Part shown: piece by piece, positions 1 to 7,010 of the stretch
Numbering within the stretch: the first letter of the stretch is position 1
Layout: every line of letters begins with the position of its first letter
Source: Competibacteraceae bacterium UBA2788
GTDB taxonomy: Bacteria; Pseudomonadota; Gammaproteobacteria; Competibacterales; Competibacteraceae
Length of the DNA: 8,090 nt
Assembly: GCA_002352185.1 (NCBI GenBank)
Contig: DEHY01000110.1
Location: 23,390 to 31,479 of the forward strand
Direction of reading: 5' to 3'
The notes under the pieces: generated by a model
What the model was told of the DNA's origin: nothing
The model's database searches: none
Seen by the model: the letters and a program-made list of their open reading frames with translations, nothing else
Program-made: the position numbers and the translations under genes

Positions 1-261
1 CTGCAATCCTACAGCCGCTGGTATGACTACTCGCGGGCGCGCGACGCGATGTTTGCGGCGACCGACACCGCCTGGGCGCCGTGGTACGTGGCGCGCTCCG
101 ACGACAAGAAACGGGCGCGGCTGAACATCATCCGCCACCTGCTCAGCAGAATCCCTTACGAAGATGTGCCGCGCGACCGGATCAAGCTGCCGAAGCGGCA
201 AAAAACCGGCGATTATCAAGAACCCGACTATCCGTTCAAATTCATCCCCGAAGCGTATTGA
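1..261 (+). CDS. ppk2: Polyphosphate kinase 2 (PPK2 family), C-terminal fragment
   Basis: This reading frame is open from the first base and ends at the TGA at 259-261, giving the last 86 residues of a protein that begins upstream of the window. The segment RWYDYSRARDAMF, followed by APWYVARSDDKKRARLN and then HLLSRIPYEDVPR and KLPKRQ, is the characteristic C-terminal end of PPK2 proteins, which transfer phosphate between polyphosphate and nucleoside di- or monophosphates in the cytoplasm. The DDKKRARLN stretch matches a conserved region of the P-loop-kinase-like fold, after the Walker motifs, which lie outside the window. The length of the tail after IPYE fits the single-domain class. Which nucleotide it uses cannot be told from this part. 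The next gene starts 12 nt downstream, so it may share a transcript with the sensor operon. Confidence 0.92.
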   Translation: MQSYSRWYDYSRARDAMFAATDTAWAPWYVARSDDKKRARLNIIRHLLSRIPYEDVPRDRIKLPKRQKTGDYQEPDYPFKFIPEAY

Positions 262-273
262 GCTGGCTGGTTC

Positions 274-1038
274 ATGAGCCGCGCTACGGTGGTCCAGATC
301 ACGCTGACGATTGCGCTGGTCGTCTTCATCGGGCTGGGCCTGACCGCCTTTCTCAACTACTTCAAGTTTGAGCGCTCGTTCTCGCTGCTGATCGGTTCGC
401 GCTTCGACGCGGTGCTGCGGGACATGAAGAACACCATTGAAACCAGCCTGGCGCTCGGTCTGCCGCTCAACGCGCTGCGCAACACTCAGCCGCTGATCGA
501 GCGGGAAACGCAGCAAGACCCGCTGATCCTGTCCATCGAGGTGTTCGAGGCGGACGGCAACGTGGTGTTCGCCACCGACCGCGACTTGATCGGCGATCAG
601 ATGACCGATGAATGGATCGAAGCCTGGCACACCCACGACACGGCGGGCGCTTGGCGGCTGCGTGAGGAAGATGCCCTGGTGATCGGGATTTCGCTGATCA
701 ACAACCTCGACCTCGAAGTGGGCGGCATCGCCTTTCGCTTCTCACGCGATTTCCACGACTCCAGCCTGGAGGCGATGCTGCTGGAACTCGGCGGCGCGGT
801 TGCGATCCTGCTGGCGGCGACAATCGTTCTGGCGCTACTGGGTGCATTGCTGTTGCTGCGCACAACCCGCAGTTCGTTTACCGCAATGACCGACGCCCTG
901 AACGCGCTATCACAACATCCCGATCTGCCGCTGCCGGTGAATCGAGGCAGCGATCCCGCACTGACTGCTATCGTCGCCGCGTTCTCGGAAATCGAACACA
1001 CCGCCAAGGAAATTCGGTGCCTCGACGAAGAAGGCTGA
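274..1038 (+). CDS. Membrane sensor-like protein with HAMP-like end and no output domain
   Basis: A 254-residue protein not assignable to a named gene. Visible layout: a first membrane helix at about residues 8-28, an extracytoplasmic region of about 140 residues, a second membrane helix at about 171-196, and a short cytoplasmic tail of about 58 residues that resembles a HAMP linker (amphipathic helix, P-rich connector PDLPLPVNR, second helix with AAFSEIEHTAKEI). The protein then stops, with no kinase, cyclase, methyl-accepting or phosphatase domain. The outer region contains TIETSLALGLPLNAL and then IEVFEADGNVVFATD, a pattern typical of Cache/PAS-like periplasmic sensor domains, and it resembles the same region of the next gene. 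The ATG at 274 puts the first helix at the N terminus; the ribosome binding site is weak, and the close spacing to the upstream stop suggests coupling. It probably works as a partner subunit for the adjacent sensor proteins (inference). Confidence 0.75.
   Translation: MSRATVVQITLTIALVVFIGLGLTAFLNYFKFERSFSLLIGSRFDAVLRDMKNTIETSLALGLPLNALRNTQPLIERETQQDPLILSIEVFEADGNVVFATDRDLIGDQMTDEWIEAWHTHDTAGAWRLREEDALVIGISLINNLDLEVGGIAFRFSRDFHDSSLEAMLLELGGAVAILLAATIVLALLGALLLLRTTRSSFTAMTDALNALSQHPDLPLPVNRGSDPALTAIVAAFSEIEHTAKEIRCLDEEG
1031..1034 (+). promoter_or_regulatory. Ribosome binding site of the sensor-MFS gene
   Basis: AAGG lies 8 nt before the ATG at 1043 and within the last codons of the preceding gene, whose stop is at 1036-1038. 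This fixes the start of the fusion protein and suggests that its translation is coupled to that of the upstream sensor-like protein. Confidence 0.55.
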
Positions 1039-1042
1039 AACA

Positions 1043-3235
1043 ATGCCCACCCGGACGACCGATCTGATCCCGATCAACGCCGAATCCTCCGTTCCCACGC
1101 CGGATGCCTCGACCGCCGACTACGCCCGCTCGATCAGTCGGCGCATCCACGCCCTGACCCTCTTCATTCTGCTGGCGGCGCTGATCGGCTTCTCCCTGTT
1201 TGCCATGCAGGCGTTTGAAACCCGGATGGCGCCGGAAATCGGCAAGAAATCGGCCACTATCGGTCGCATTCTGGCCGCTCAGATCGAGCGCGCCGTGGGC
1301 TATGGCATTCCGTTTGCCAAACTTGTCGGCATGGGCCCCTTTTTAGCTTCGGTATTCCCGGACAATCCCGAAGTGGCCTACCTGCTGGTCGCTGACGCAA
1401 CCGGCGCGATTCTGTACGCTGCCGGCCCCGGAGCCGCCGAAGGCCAAGCCGCTCTGGCCGGTTCCAGCGCGGCGATGCCGCATCCAGAGGATGCGATACC
1501 CATCCGGTCAGTGGGCACTTTTTACGACACTGCATTGATCATAAAGCGCGGGGACAACCGTATCGGCGCGCTGCATATTGGAGTACGCCAGAGCTTCGTG
1601 CGCGGTCAGTTGGCCGAAATCATCTATGACGTGCTGACCGTTCTGGTGGTCGCGCTGCTGGTGGCCTTTGAAATGGTGGCGGTGCTGGTGGCTCTGCGCG
1701 TTGCCCGTCCAATGGCGCGAGCGGAACGGCTGCTGGAACGGCTGAGGTGCGGCGATTTCCGCTACGACGGCAACGGTTCCAAGGGTGACGAGGTGGGTCG
1801 CTTCACTGCCGCGCTTGCCGCCGTCACCCGCCGCGTCAACGAGCGATACTGGCGGCTGGTTCAGGAGGCGGAGGAAATCAAGGCCGGCCAGATTGATCCC
1901 GGTATCGTCGCCCGCATTGAAGCGGCCATGAGCCGACTCAATGCCCGCTTTAGCTTCCCGGCGCCGGGCGCATCGCTCATCAGCCTGCGTGAACCCAGCC
2001 TGGCCTCGGTGCGCGGACCGCTGTTCCTGTTCGTGCTGGCTGAAGAGCTGTCGCGCTCGTTCATGCCGCTGTATATCCATCAGCTCTATGCTGCGAACCC
2101 GATGGTGATCCCCGGTTTGAGCGAGGATGTGATCATCGGTCTGCCGATTGCCCTGTTCATGTTGTGCATCGCCGTCACCACGCCGATTGCCGGGCAATGG
2201 GCTGACCGCTGGGGGACGCGACGCCTCTTTATCGCCGCGCTGTTGCCGGGGCTGGTCGGGGCCATCGGCACGGCGCTGGCGGGATCGGTGCTGGATTTGC
2301 TGTGGTTTCGCAGCCTGAGCGCCATCGGCTACGCCATGGCGACCATTGCCTGCCAGGGTTATATCGCCCAGACCGCTCCGGCGGGAGGTCGGGCGCGCGC
2401 CATGGCGGTGTTTATCGGTTCGATCATGCTGGCCGCTATCTGCGGCGCCGCCATTGGTGGCGTTCTTGCCGACCGCATCGGCTACCGCGCCACCTTCCTG
2501 ATCGGGGCGGGCATGATCCCGCTGGCGGCGGCGCTGCTGCTTGCACTGCTGGATGAACCGGAGCGATTGACTAAATCAGCCCCGAATGCGGACGGCCAGA
2601 GCGGCTGGCGCGCCTTCCGGGCGTTGCTGGGCAACCCGCGCTTTGTTGCGCTGATGCTGGGTTCGGCGATTCCGGCCAAGATGATCCTGACCGGCTTTCT
2701 GTTCTTCCTGGCGCCGCTGTATCTGCGGCATCTGGGCTATGAGACTGCGACCGGCGGTCGGGTGATGATGAGCTACTTTGTGCTGATGATCCTGCTGGGG
2801 CCGCTGGCGGCGCGCTGGGCTGACCGCAGCAACCGTCACCGATCTTTCGTGATCCTGGGCGGTGTGCTGTCGGGAACTGGAGTGTTCAGCGTGTTGTACT
2901 GGAATGATCTGTGGGCGGTGCTGGCCGGGGTTACGGCTCTAGGGCTGGGGCAGGCGCTGCTGACCGCGCCGACGCTGGCGCTGATCCCGGAAATCAGTGC
3001 GCGTGAATGCCAGCGGTTCGGGCAGGCTACGGTGTTGGGCGCGCTGCGGGTGATCGAGCGGATTGGATCCGTCGCCGGTCCCTTGCTCGCCGCCTGGGTG
3101 CTGGGGCAGTTTGGTTACGCCGGCAGCGCGGCCAGCAGCGGCGTGATCGTGATCGCCGGATCGGTGCTGCTGGGGCTGGTGTTGCTGGCGCTGGGCGATG
3201 GACGCCGAACCGCCACCGCACGGGGTCTGCCATGA
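1043..3235 (+). CDS. Sensor-HAMP-MFS transporter fusion protein
   Basis: A 730-residue fusion. Residues about 37-57 form a membrane helix, about 58-194 an extracytoplasmic sensor-like region (IERAVGYGIPFAKL, then LLVADATGAILYAAG), and about 195-220 a second helix. A HAMP linker follows at about 221-273 (ARPMARAERLLERL, then GDEVGRF), then a helical connector to about 310. From about 325 to 718 lies a full major facilitator domain. MFS motif A is visible as GQWADRWGTRRLF near residue 385, motif C-like GAAIGGVLADRIGYRATF near 467, and the second-half counterpart as LAARWADRSNRHRSF near 590. The HAMP module sits where a signalling output domain normally would, so transport is probably gated by, or reports to, the sensor (inference). 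The substrate is unknown. AAGG at 1031-1034, 8 nt before the ATG and inside the upstream gene, supports this start. The end overlaps the next gene in ATGA. Confidence 0.88.
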   Translation: MPTRTTDLIPINAESSVPTPDASTADYARSISRRIHALTLFILLAALIGFSLFAMQAFETRMAPEIGKKSATIGRILAAQIERAVGYGIPFAKLVGMGPFLASVFPDNPEVAYLLVADATGAILYAAGPGAAEGQAALAGSSAAMPHPEDAIPIRSVGTFYDTALIIKRGDNRIGALHIGVRQSFVRGQLAEIIYDVLTVLVVALLVAFEMVAVLVALRVARPMARAERLLERLRCGDFRYDGNGSKGDEVGRFTAALAAVTRRVNERYWRLVQEAEEIKAGQIDPGIVARIEAAMSRLNARFSFPAPGASLISLREPSLASVRGPLFLFVLAEELSRSFMPLYIHQLYAANPMVIPGLSEDVIIGLPIALFMLCIAVTTPIAGQWADRWGTRRLFIAALLPGLVGAIGTALAGSVLDLLWFRSLSAIGYAMATIACQGYIAQTAPAGGRARAMAVFIGSIMLAAICGAAIGGVLADRIGYRATFLIGAGMIPLAAALLLALLDEPERLTKSAPNADGQSGWRAFRALLGNPRFVALMLGSAIPAKMILTGFLFFLAPLYLRHLGYETATGGRVMMSYFVLMILLGPLAARWADRSNRHRSFVILGGVLSGTGVFSVLYWNDLWAVLAGVTALGLGQALLTAPTLALIPEISARECQRFGQATVLGALRVIERIGSVAGPLLAAWVLGQFGYAGSAASSGVIVIAGSVLLGLVLLALGDGRRTATARGLP

Positions 3236-4305
3236 GCATGGCGCTGCTCCGCGCCATCCGGTGGTCGCGGCTTGCGACGGCGCTGTTCACGCTGGCGATG
3301 TTCGTCACCGCTGCGACGCTGGCGCTGCCCACTTATGCCGAACCTCCCACAAAAACCTACCGTATTCTCATGGTGCTGTGGCGCGGCGAGGAAGACGCCG
3401 TTCAGGGCTTCCGCGACTATTTCGCCACTCAGCGCATTCCGGTCGAATTCATCCTTCGCAACGCCGCCGGTGATCTGGCCAAGCTGCCGGGGTTGGCGCA
3501 GGAGGCCAAAGCCATCCGTCCCGATCTGGTGGTGACGTGGGGCACATCGGTAACGCTGGCGCTGCTCGGCCCGCATAACGCCGCCGATCCCAGTCCGTAC
3601 CTTCCCGCCGCCGGCATTCCGGGCGTATTCATGATCGTCTCGCAGCCGGTGGAGTCCGGAATCGTCCCGTCGCTGGCATCGTCCGGTCGCAACATCACCG
3701 GTACCGCTTACCTGGTGCCGGAGGAAACCCAACTGCGCGCCGCCCGTTCCTATTTCAATTTCGACAAAATCGGCATCGTCTACAACGACCGGGAAGACAA
3801 TGCCCGCCTCAGCGTTGAAGCCTTGCGCGCCTTGGCTCCGACGCTGGGCTACACCCTGATTGAGCGACCGCTGCCGCTGGACCGCAAGGGCAATCCGCGC
3901 CCGGATCAGATCGAGCCGCTGGTGGCCGAGATCGCCGCGTCCGGCGCGCAACTGCTTTACCAGCCGCCGGATTCCTTTCTCAACGTCAACCGCGACCGTC
4001 TGACCCAGGCGGCTTTGGCGCGTGGCCTGCCGACCTTGGCCGCCGGTGAAAATCCGGTGCGCAATTCCTATGCCCTCATGGGTATCATCAACCGCTATTA
4101 CACCGTCGGCCAACTGACTGCGTATAAAGCCCGGCAAATTCTGGTGGATGGCCTGGATCCAAAGGAGATTCCGATTGAAGCCCCCAAGCGGTTCTCGTTC
4201 ATGGTCAACCTGCCGATCGCATTGCAACTGGGGCGGTATCCACCCATGAATCTGCTCAAATTCGCCGAAATCATCGAAAATAACGCGGACGCCCGCCGAC
4301 CATGA
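3232..4305 (+). CDS. Periplasmic substrate-binding protein, ABC_sub_bind family
   Basis: A 357-residue secreted protein. Residues 1-36 look like a Sec signal peptide: a basic N terminus, a hydrophobic stretch (LATALFTLAMFVTAATLAL) and a likely cleavage after PTYA. The mature part has the two-lobed binding-protein pattern of the ABC_sub_bind (PF04392-type, TrpX-like) family: YRILMVLWRGEEDAVQGFRDYF at the start, LVVTWGTSVTLALLG in the first lobe, the hinge-side VFMIVSQPVESGIVPSL with NITGTAYLVP, then FDKIGIVYNDREDNA and LLYQPPDSFLNVNRDRL in the second lobe. Known family members deliver small organic ligands to ABC permeases, but no permease or ATPase gene lies beside this one. The ATG at 3232 overlaps the upstream stop (ATGA) and puts the signal peptide at the N terminus. 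An in-frame start at 3007 would add a basic non-secretory leader and was rejected. The ligand is unknown; a role feeding the neighbouring sensors is inferred. Confidence 0.85.
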   Translation: MSMALLRAIRWSRLATALFTLAMFVTAATLALPTYAEPPTKTYRILMVLWRGEEDAVQGFRDYFATQRIPVEFILRNAAGDLAKLPGLAQEAKAIRPDLVVTWGTSVTLALLGPHNAADPSPYLPAAGIPGVFMIVSQPVESGIVPSLASSGRNITGTAYLVPEETQLRAARSYFNFDKIGIVYNDREDNARLSVEALRALAPTLGYTLIERPLPLDRKGNPRPDQIEPLVAEIAASGAQLLYQPPDSFLNVNRDRLTQAALARGLPTLAAGENPVRNSYALMGIINRYYTVGQLTAYKARQILVDGLDPKEIPIEAPKRFSFMVNLPIALQLGRYPPMNLLKFAEIIENNADARRP

Positions 4306-4757
4306 CGGTCGTTTGCCGGCGCGCCCGGATCGCCGATCTGCCGGCGCTGCAAGCCCTGTATGTCCAATTGATCCCGGAAGAGAGGCCGCGCCTGGCGGAT
4401 ATGGAAGCCGCGCTCGAACGAATGGAGGCGAGCGATCAGTGCGCGGTGTTCGTCGCCGAAGACCAGAATGAGATCATCGGCGCCTTCCACCTGGTGATTT
4501 ACGACAATCTGGTGCGCGCTCCCCGGCGCAAGGCGGTGATTGATTCGGTGATCGTCCGCCATGATCGGCGCGGGGCGGGCGTTGGCCGCCGGTTGATGGC
4601 GCATGCGGTAGCGGTCGCCGCCGAACACGGCTGTTGCATGGTGGGCGTGTCCACCGCTTTTCATCGGCAGGCCGCACAGTCGTTTTACGATACCCTCGGC
4701 TTTGGCCGGTTCGGCTACCATTACCTGCGCCCGGTTTCGCACGTCCCAGACTGCTGA
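4302..4757 (+). CDS. GNAT family N-acetyltransferase
   Basis: A 151-residue cytoplasmic protein of normal length for a single-domain GNAT enzyme, which transfers an acetyl group from acetyl-CoA to an amine. The N terminus, CRRARIADLPALQALY, is the usual first strand and helix. CAVFVAEDQNEIIGAFHL gives the central strands. IDSVIVRHDRRGAGVGRRLM is motif A, with the pyrophosphate-binding R-R-G-A-G-V-G loop at about residues 87-93. FHRQAAQSFYDTLGF is the motif B helix with the usual Y and GF. The acceptor cannot be deduced. The ATG overlaps the stop of the binding-protein gene in ATGA, so translation is probably coupled, which ties this enzyme to the sensing and transport operon. It may modify the transported solute or a partner protein, but there is no direct evidence for either. 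Confidence 0.9.
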   Translation: MTVVCRRARIADLPALQALYVQLIPEERPRLADMEAALERMEASDQCAVFVAEDQNEIIGAFHLVIYDNLVRAPRRKAVIDSVIVRHDRRGAGVGRRLMAHAVAVAAEHGCCMVGVSTAFHRQAAQSFYDTLGFGRFGYHYLRPVSHVPDC

Positions 4758-4801
4758 ATCCGCCGACGCGCCGATGCGAAATCCGGCAGAGAATCCCGCC
4801 C

Positions 4802-6889
4802 ATGCTGTTGCGCACCCGAGTGATTATGCTGGTTTTGTTGTCCTTCGTGCTGGTGATCGCCGGGATGCTGGTCACGGGCCTGTGGAACGAACGGCTGGTC
4901 GCCGAATTGCGCGACGGCGATATTTTGCGCGGCCAGGAGACGCTCTGGCGCGAGTTGACTCAGGCGCGGTTGCGGATCATGAGAGCGGCGCTCGCCCGCA
5001 TCGCCCGCGATTCACCGCTTACCGGCGCGGTCGCCGGCGAAAATCGTGCGGCGCTTGCCGATATTGCGACCGGCTATCTGACGATGCTTCAAGCCGAAGG
5101 TGCTGTTTCCCGCATCGAAATTCTTGGCCGCGATGGCGAGGCGCTGTACAACTCCGGCAGCGAATTGTTCTGGTCAGCCAGCATCAGCGCCGATCAAATC
5201 GACGCGGTGTTACGGCACGGTGAAACCGTGAGCGGCCTGGCGAACAATGCCAACCGCCGCCTGGTGGCGCTGGTTGCCGCCCCGATCACGGTTGAGAACC
5301 CGCCCGAATCGGCGCGGCGCGCGGTCGGCGTGGCGATCCTGAGCTTCGATGTGATGCCGAATCTGGATGCCATGTGGCAGAACACCGGCGCCGCCGTCCT
5401 GCTGGTTAACCGGCGCGGTCGCTTGATTCAGGGAACCGATCCGCAATTGTGGGAGCAAATTCAGCGCAGCGGATCGCTGTCGCGTCAGCGGGAGATGCAG
5501 GTGGTCGCGGTCGCCGACCGGATGTTCGCAGTCACCCGCATCCCGGTGCCCGGCATTTCGCAAAGCCGCATCGCCGACCTGATCACCCTCCGCGATGTAA
5601 CTACGGGTTATCAGCGCCAGCGCGCGATCCGCCTGACCACGCTGGCGATTATGGCCGGGGTGCTGGGGGTGATTCTGCTGGCGCTGTTCCACTATTTGCG
5701 CAATGCCTTTCGCCCGCTGAACCAAGCGGTGGCGGTACTCGACGCCCTGGCGCGCGGCGATACCCTGCGCACGATTGAAGGAGCCACCCGCGCTGACGAG
5801 ATCGGCAACATCGCCCAGGCGGTGGAAGTCTTCCGCGAACACATGATCGCGCTCGATTCGATGAAACGCGCCCGCGAGCAGCAACGTCGCCGCCAGCAGC
5901 GCTTCATTCGTCAGGAGATGACCCGCCTGGCCGAAACCCTGGAACCGGGCGCACGATCAGCGGTGCTGGAGGATCTGACCGAGATCGAGGCGGAATCCCG
6001 CCGGGCGATTGACAGCGGCGCCGTGTCGGAGAATCTTGGGATGCTGGCGACGGCCTTTGGGCACATGGCGACCCGGGTGCGTGAACAGCACCAGCAGCTC
6101 GATGGATTGATCCGCGAATTGCGCGAAGCGCTTAAGACCAAGACCCAGTACATCGCCCTGCAACAGGAACTCGATATTGCCCGCGAGATTCAACGGGCGA
6201 TGTTGCCCAAGGCGTTCCCGGCGCGGGCGGAGGTGGAGATTTTTGGCGCCATGATCCCGGCTAAGGAGATCGGCGGCGATTTCTACGACTTCTTCGTGCT
6301 GGACGAGCATCGCGTGGGAGTGGCTATCGCCGACGTGTCCGGCAAGGGCGTGCCGGCGGCGCTGTTCATGGCGATTGCCAAAACCCTGCTGCGGGCCACG
6401 GCGCTGTTTCGCGCCGCCCCCGGCGCCTGCCTGGCCAAGCTCAATGATCTGTTGTGTGAGAACAATGACCAGGAATTGTTCGTCACGGTCTTCTACGGCA
6501 TTCTGGATTTGCGCAACGGCCAGTTCTGCTATGCCAACGGCGGCCATAATCCACCGTTGCATATCAGGGCTGATGGCGTGGTTACGCCACTGCCGATGAC
6601 CGGCGGCCTCGCGCTGGCGATTCTGGATCATCGGGACTATGCCGAGGCGGTGATGAATCTTGCCGCCGGCGACAGCCTGTATTTCTACACCGATGGAGTG
6701 ACCGAAGCGATGGATAGCGACGGTGTGGAATTCACCGCCCAGCGGCTCATCCAGTTGTTGCACGGCTGGAATACCGTGCCGGCACAGGATATTCCGCAAC
6801 GGGTGATCCATGCGGTTCACGCTTTCGAGCGCGGCGCGGCCCAAGCTGACGATATCACCAGCGTGGTGCTGCGCTATGCCGGCCATTGA
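4802..6889 (+). CDS. Membrane-bound sensor serine phosphatase (SpoIIE/RsbU-like PP2C)
   Basis: A 695-residue receptor phosphatase. A first membrane helix spans about residues 6-27, followed by a large extracytoplasmic region of about 250 residues resembling a double Cache sensor (SRIEILGRDGEALYNSGS; later AAVLLVNRRGRLIQGTD). A second helix lies at about 281-300 and a HAMP domain at about 300-353 (FRPLNQAVAVLDALARGD, RADEIGNIAQAVEVF). A charged coiled coil follows, then a second HAMP-like helix pair (LGMLATAFGHMATRVREQ), and the linker LQQELDIAREIQRAMLPK typical of RsbU-type phosphatases. The catalytic PP2C/SpoIIE domain fills the rest, with metal-binding motifs GGDFYD (D493), ADVSGKGVPAALF (D511), FYTDGVTEA (D631) and QADDITSVV (D683, D684), so it should be active. 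Such enzymes dephosphorylate STAS-domain antagonists of anti-sigma kinases; no such partner is in the window. The ATG at 4802 was chosen because it begins just before the first helix; a longer in-frame start at 4634 would overlap the GNAT gene. Confidence 0.93.
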   Translation: MLLRTRVIMLVLLSFVLVIAGMLVTGLWNERLVAELRDGDILRGQETLWRELTQARLRIMRAALARIARDSPLTGAVAGENRAALADIATGYLTMLQAEGAVSRIEILGRDGEALYNSGSELFWSASISADQIDAVLRHGETVSGLANNANRRLVALVAAPITVENPPESARRAVGVAILSFDVMPNLDAMWQNTGAAVLLVNRRGRLIQGTDPQLWEQIQRSGSLSRQREMQVVAVADRMFAVTRIPVPGISQSRIADLITLRDVTTGYQRQRAIRLTTLAIMAGVLGVILLALFHYLRNAFRPLNQAVAVLDALARGDTLRTIEGATRADEIGNIAQAVEVFREHMIALDSMKRAREQQRRRQQRFIRQEMTRLAETLEPGARSAVLEDLTEIEAESRRAIDSGAVSENLGMLATAFGHMATRVREQHQQLDGLIRELREALKTKTQYIALQQELDIAREIQRAMLPKAFPARAEVEIFGAMIPAKEIGGDFYDFFVLDEHRVGVAIADVSGKGVPAALFMAIAKTLLRATALFRAAPGACLAKLNDLLCENNDQELFVTVFYGILDLRNGQFCYANGGHNPPLHIRADGVVTPLPMTGGLALAILDHRDYAEAVMNLAAGDSLYFYTDGVTEAMDSDGVEFTAQRLIQLLHGWNTVPAQDIPQRVIHAVHAFERGAAQADDITSVVLRYAGH

Positions 6890-6939
6890 GGGTTTCCGCG
6901 TCCGCCGCCGGATCGCTCTTAATGCGCTGTCGCTATAAG

Positions 6940-6966
6940 TAATCTTGTTTTTATTATTTAAGATTA
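6940..6966. repeat. Perfect 7-bp inverted repeat in the intergenic region
   Basis: TAATCTT at 6940-6946 and AAGATTA at 6960-6966 are perfect reverse complements separated by 13 nt of mostly T and A. Centre-to-centre spacing is 20 nt, about two helical turns, which suits a dimeric regulator binding one face of the DNA. Its position just upstream of the candidate -10 at 6982 fits an activator or operator site. As an RNA hairpin it would be AT-only in most positions and weak, and no T run follows it on the + strand, so a terminator is less likely. Chance occurrence in AT-rich DNA is possible. Confidence 0.4.
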
Positions 6967-7005
6967 TAAATAAAAGCATTGTATATTTCATCAGGTTATT
7001 AACTG

Positions 7006-7010
7006 TGGAG
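7006..7010 (+). promoter_or_regulatory. Ribosome binding site of the sulfate-binding gene
   Basis: TGGAG, with the GGAG core at 7007-7010, lies 8 nt before the ATG at 7019. This is good spacing for a Shine-Dalgarno site and supports that start, which also places the signal peptide at the very N terminus. Confidence 0.7.

Noticed and set aside
3007..3231. In-frame N-terminal extension of the binding protein
   Set aside because: The extra 75 residues overlap the MFS coding region, are rich in R, A and G, and would bury the signal peptide. The ATG at 3232 with ATGA overlap is far more plausible.
3115..4227. 370-codon open frame on the minus strand
   Set aside because: It is antisense to the binding-protein gene and the end of the MFS gene, both with clear family motifs; its composition is that of a complement frame and no domain is visible.
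4634..4801. In-frame N-terminal extension of the phosphatase
   Set aside because: It would overlap the 3' part of the GNAT gene and put an R- and P-rich segment before the first membrane helix. The ATG at 4802 starts right at the helix.
6901..6912. Possible terminator hairpin after the phosphatase gene
   Set aside because: Only a 4-bp stem (TCCG/CGGA) can be formed and no T run follows, so a rho-independent terminator is not supported.
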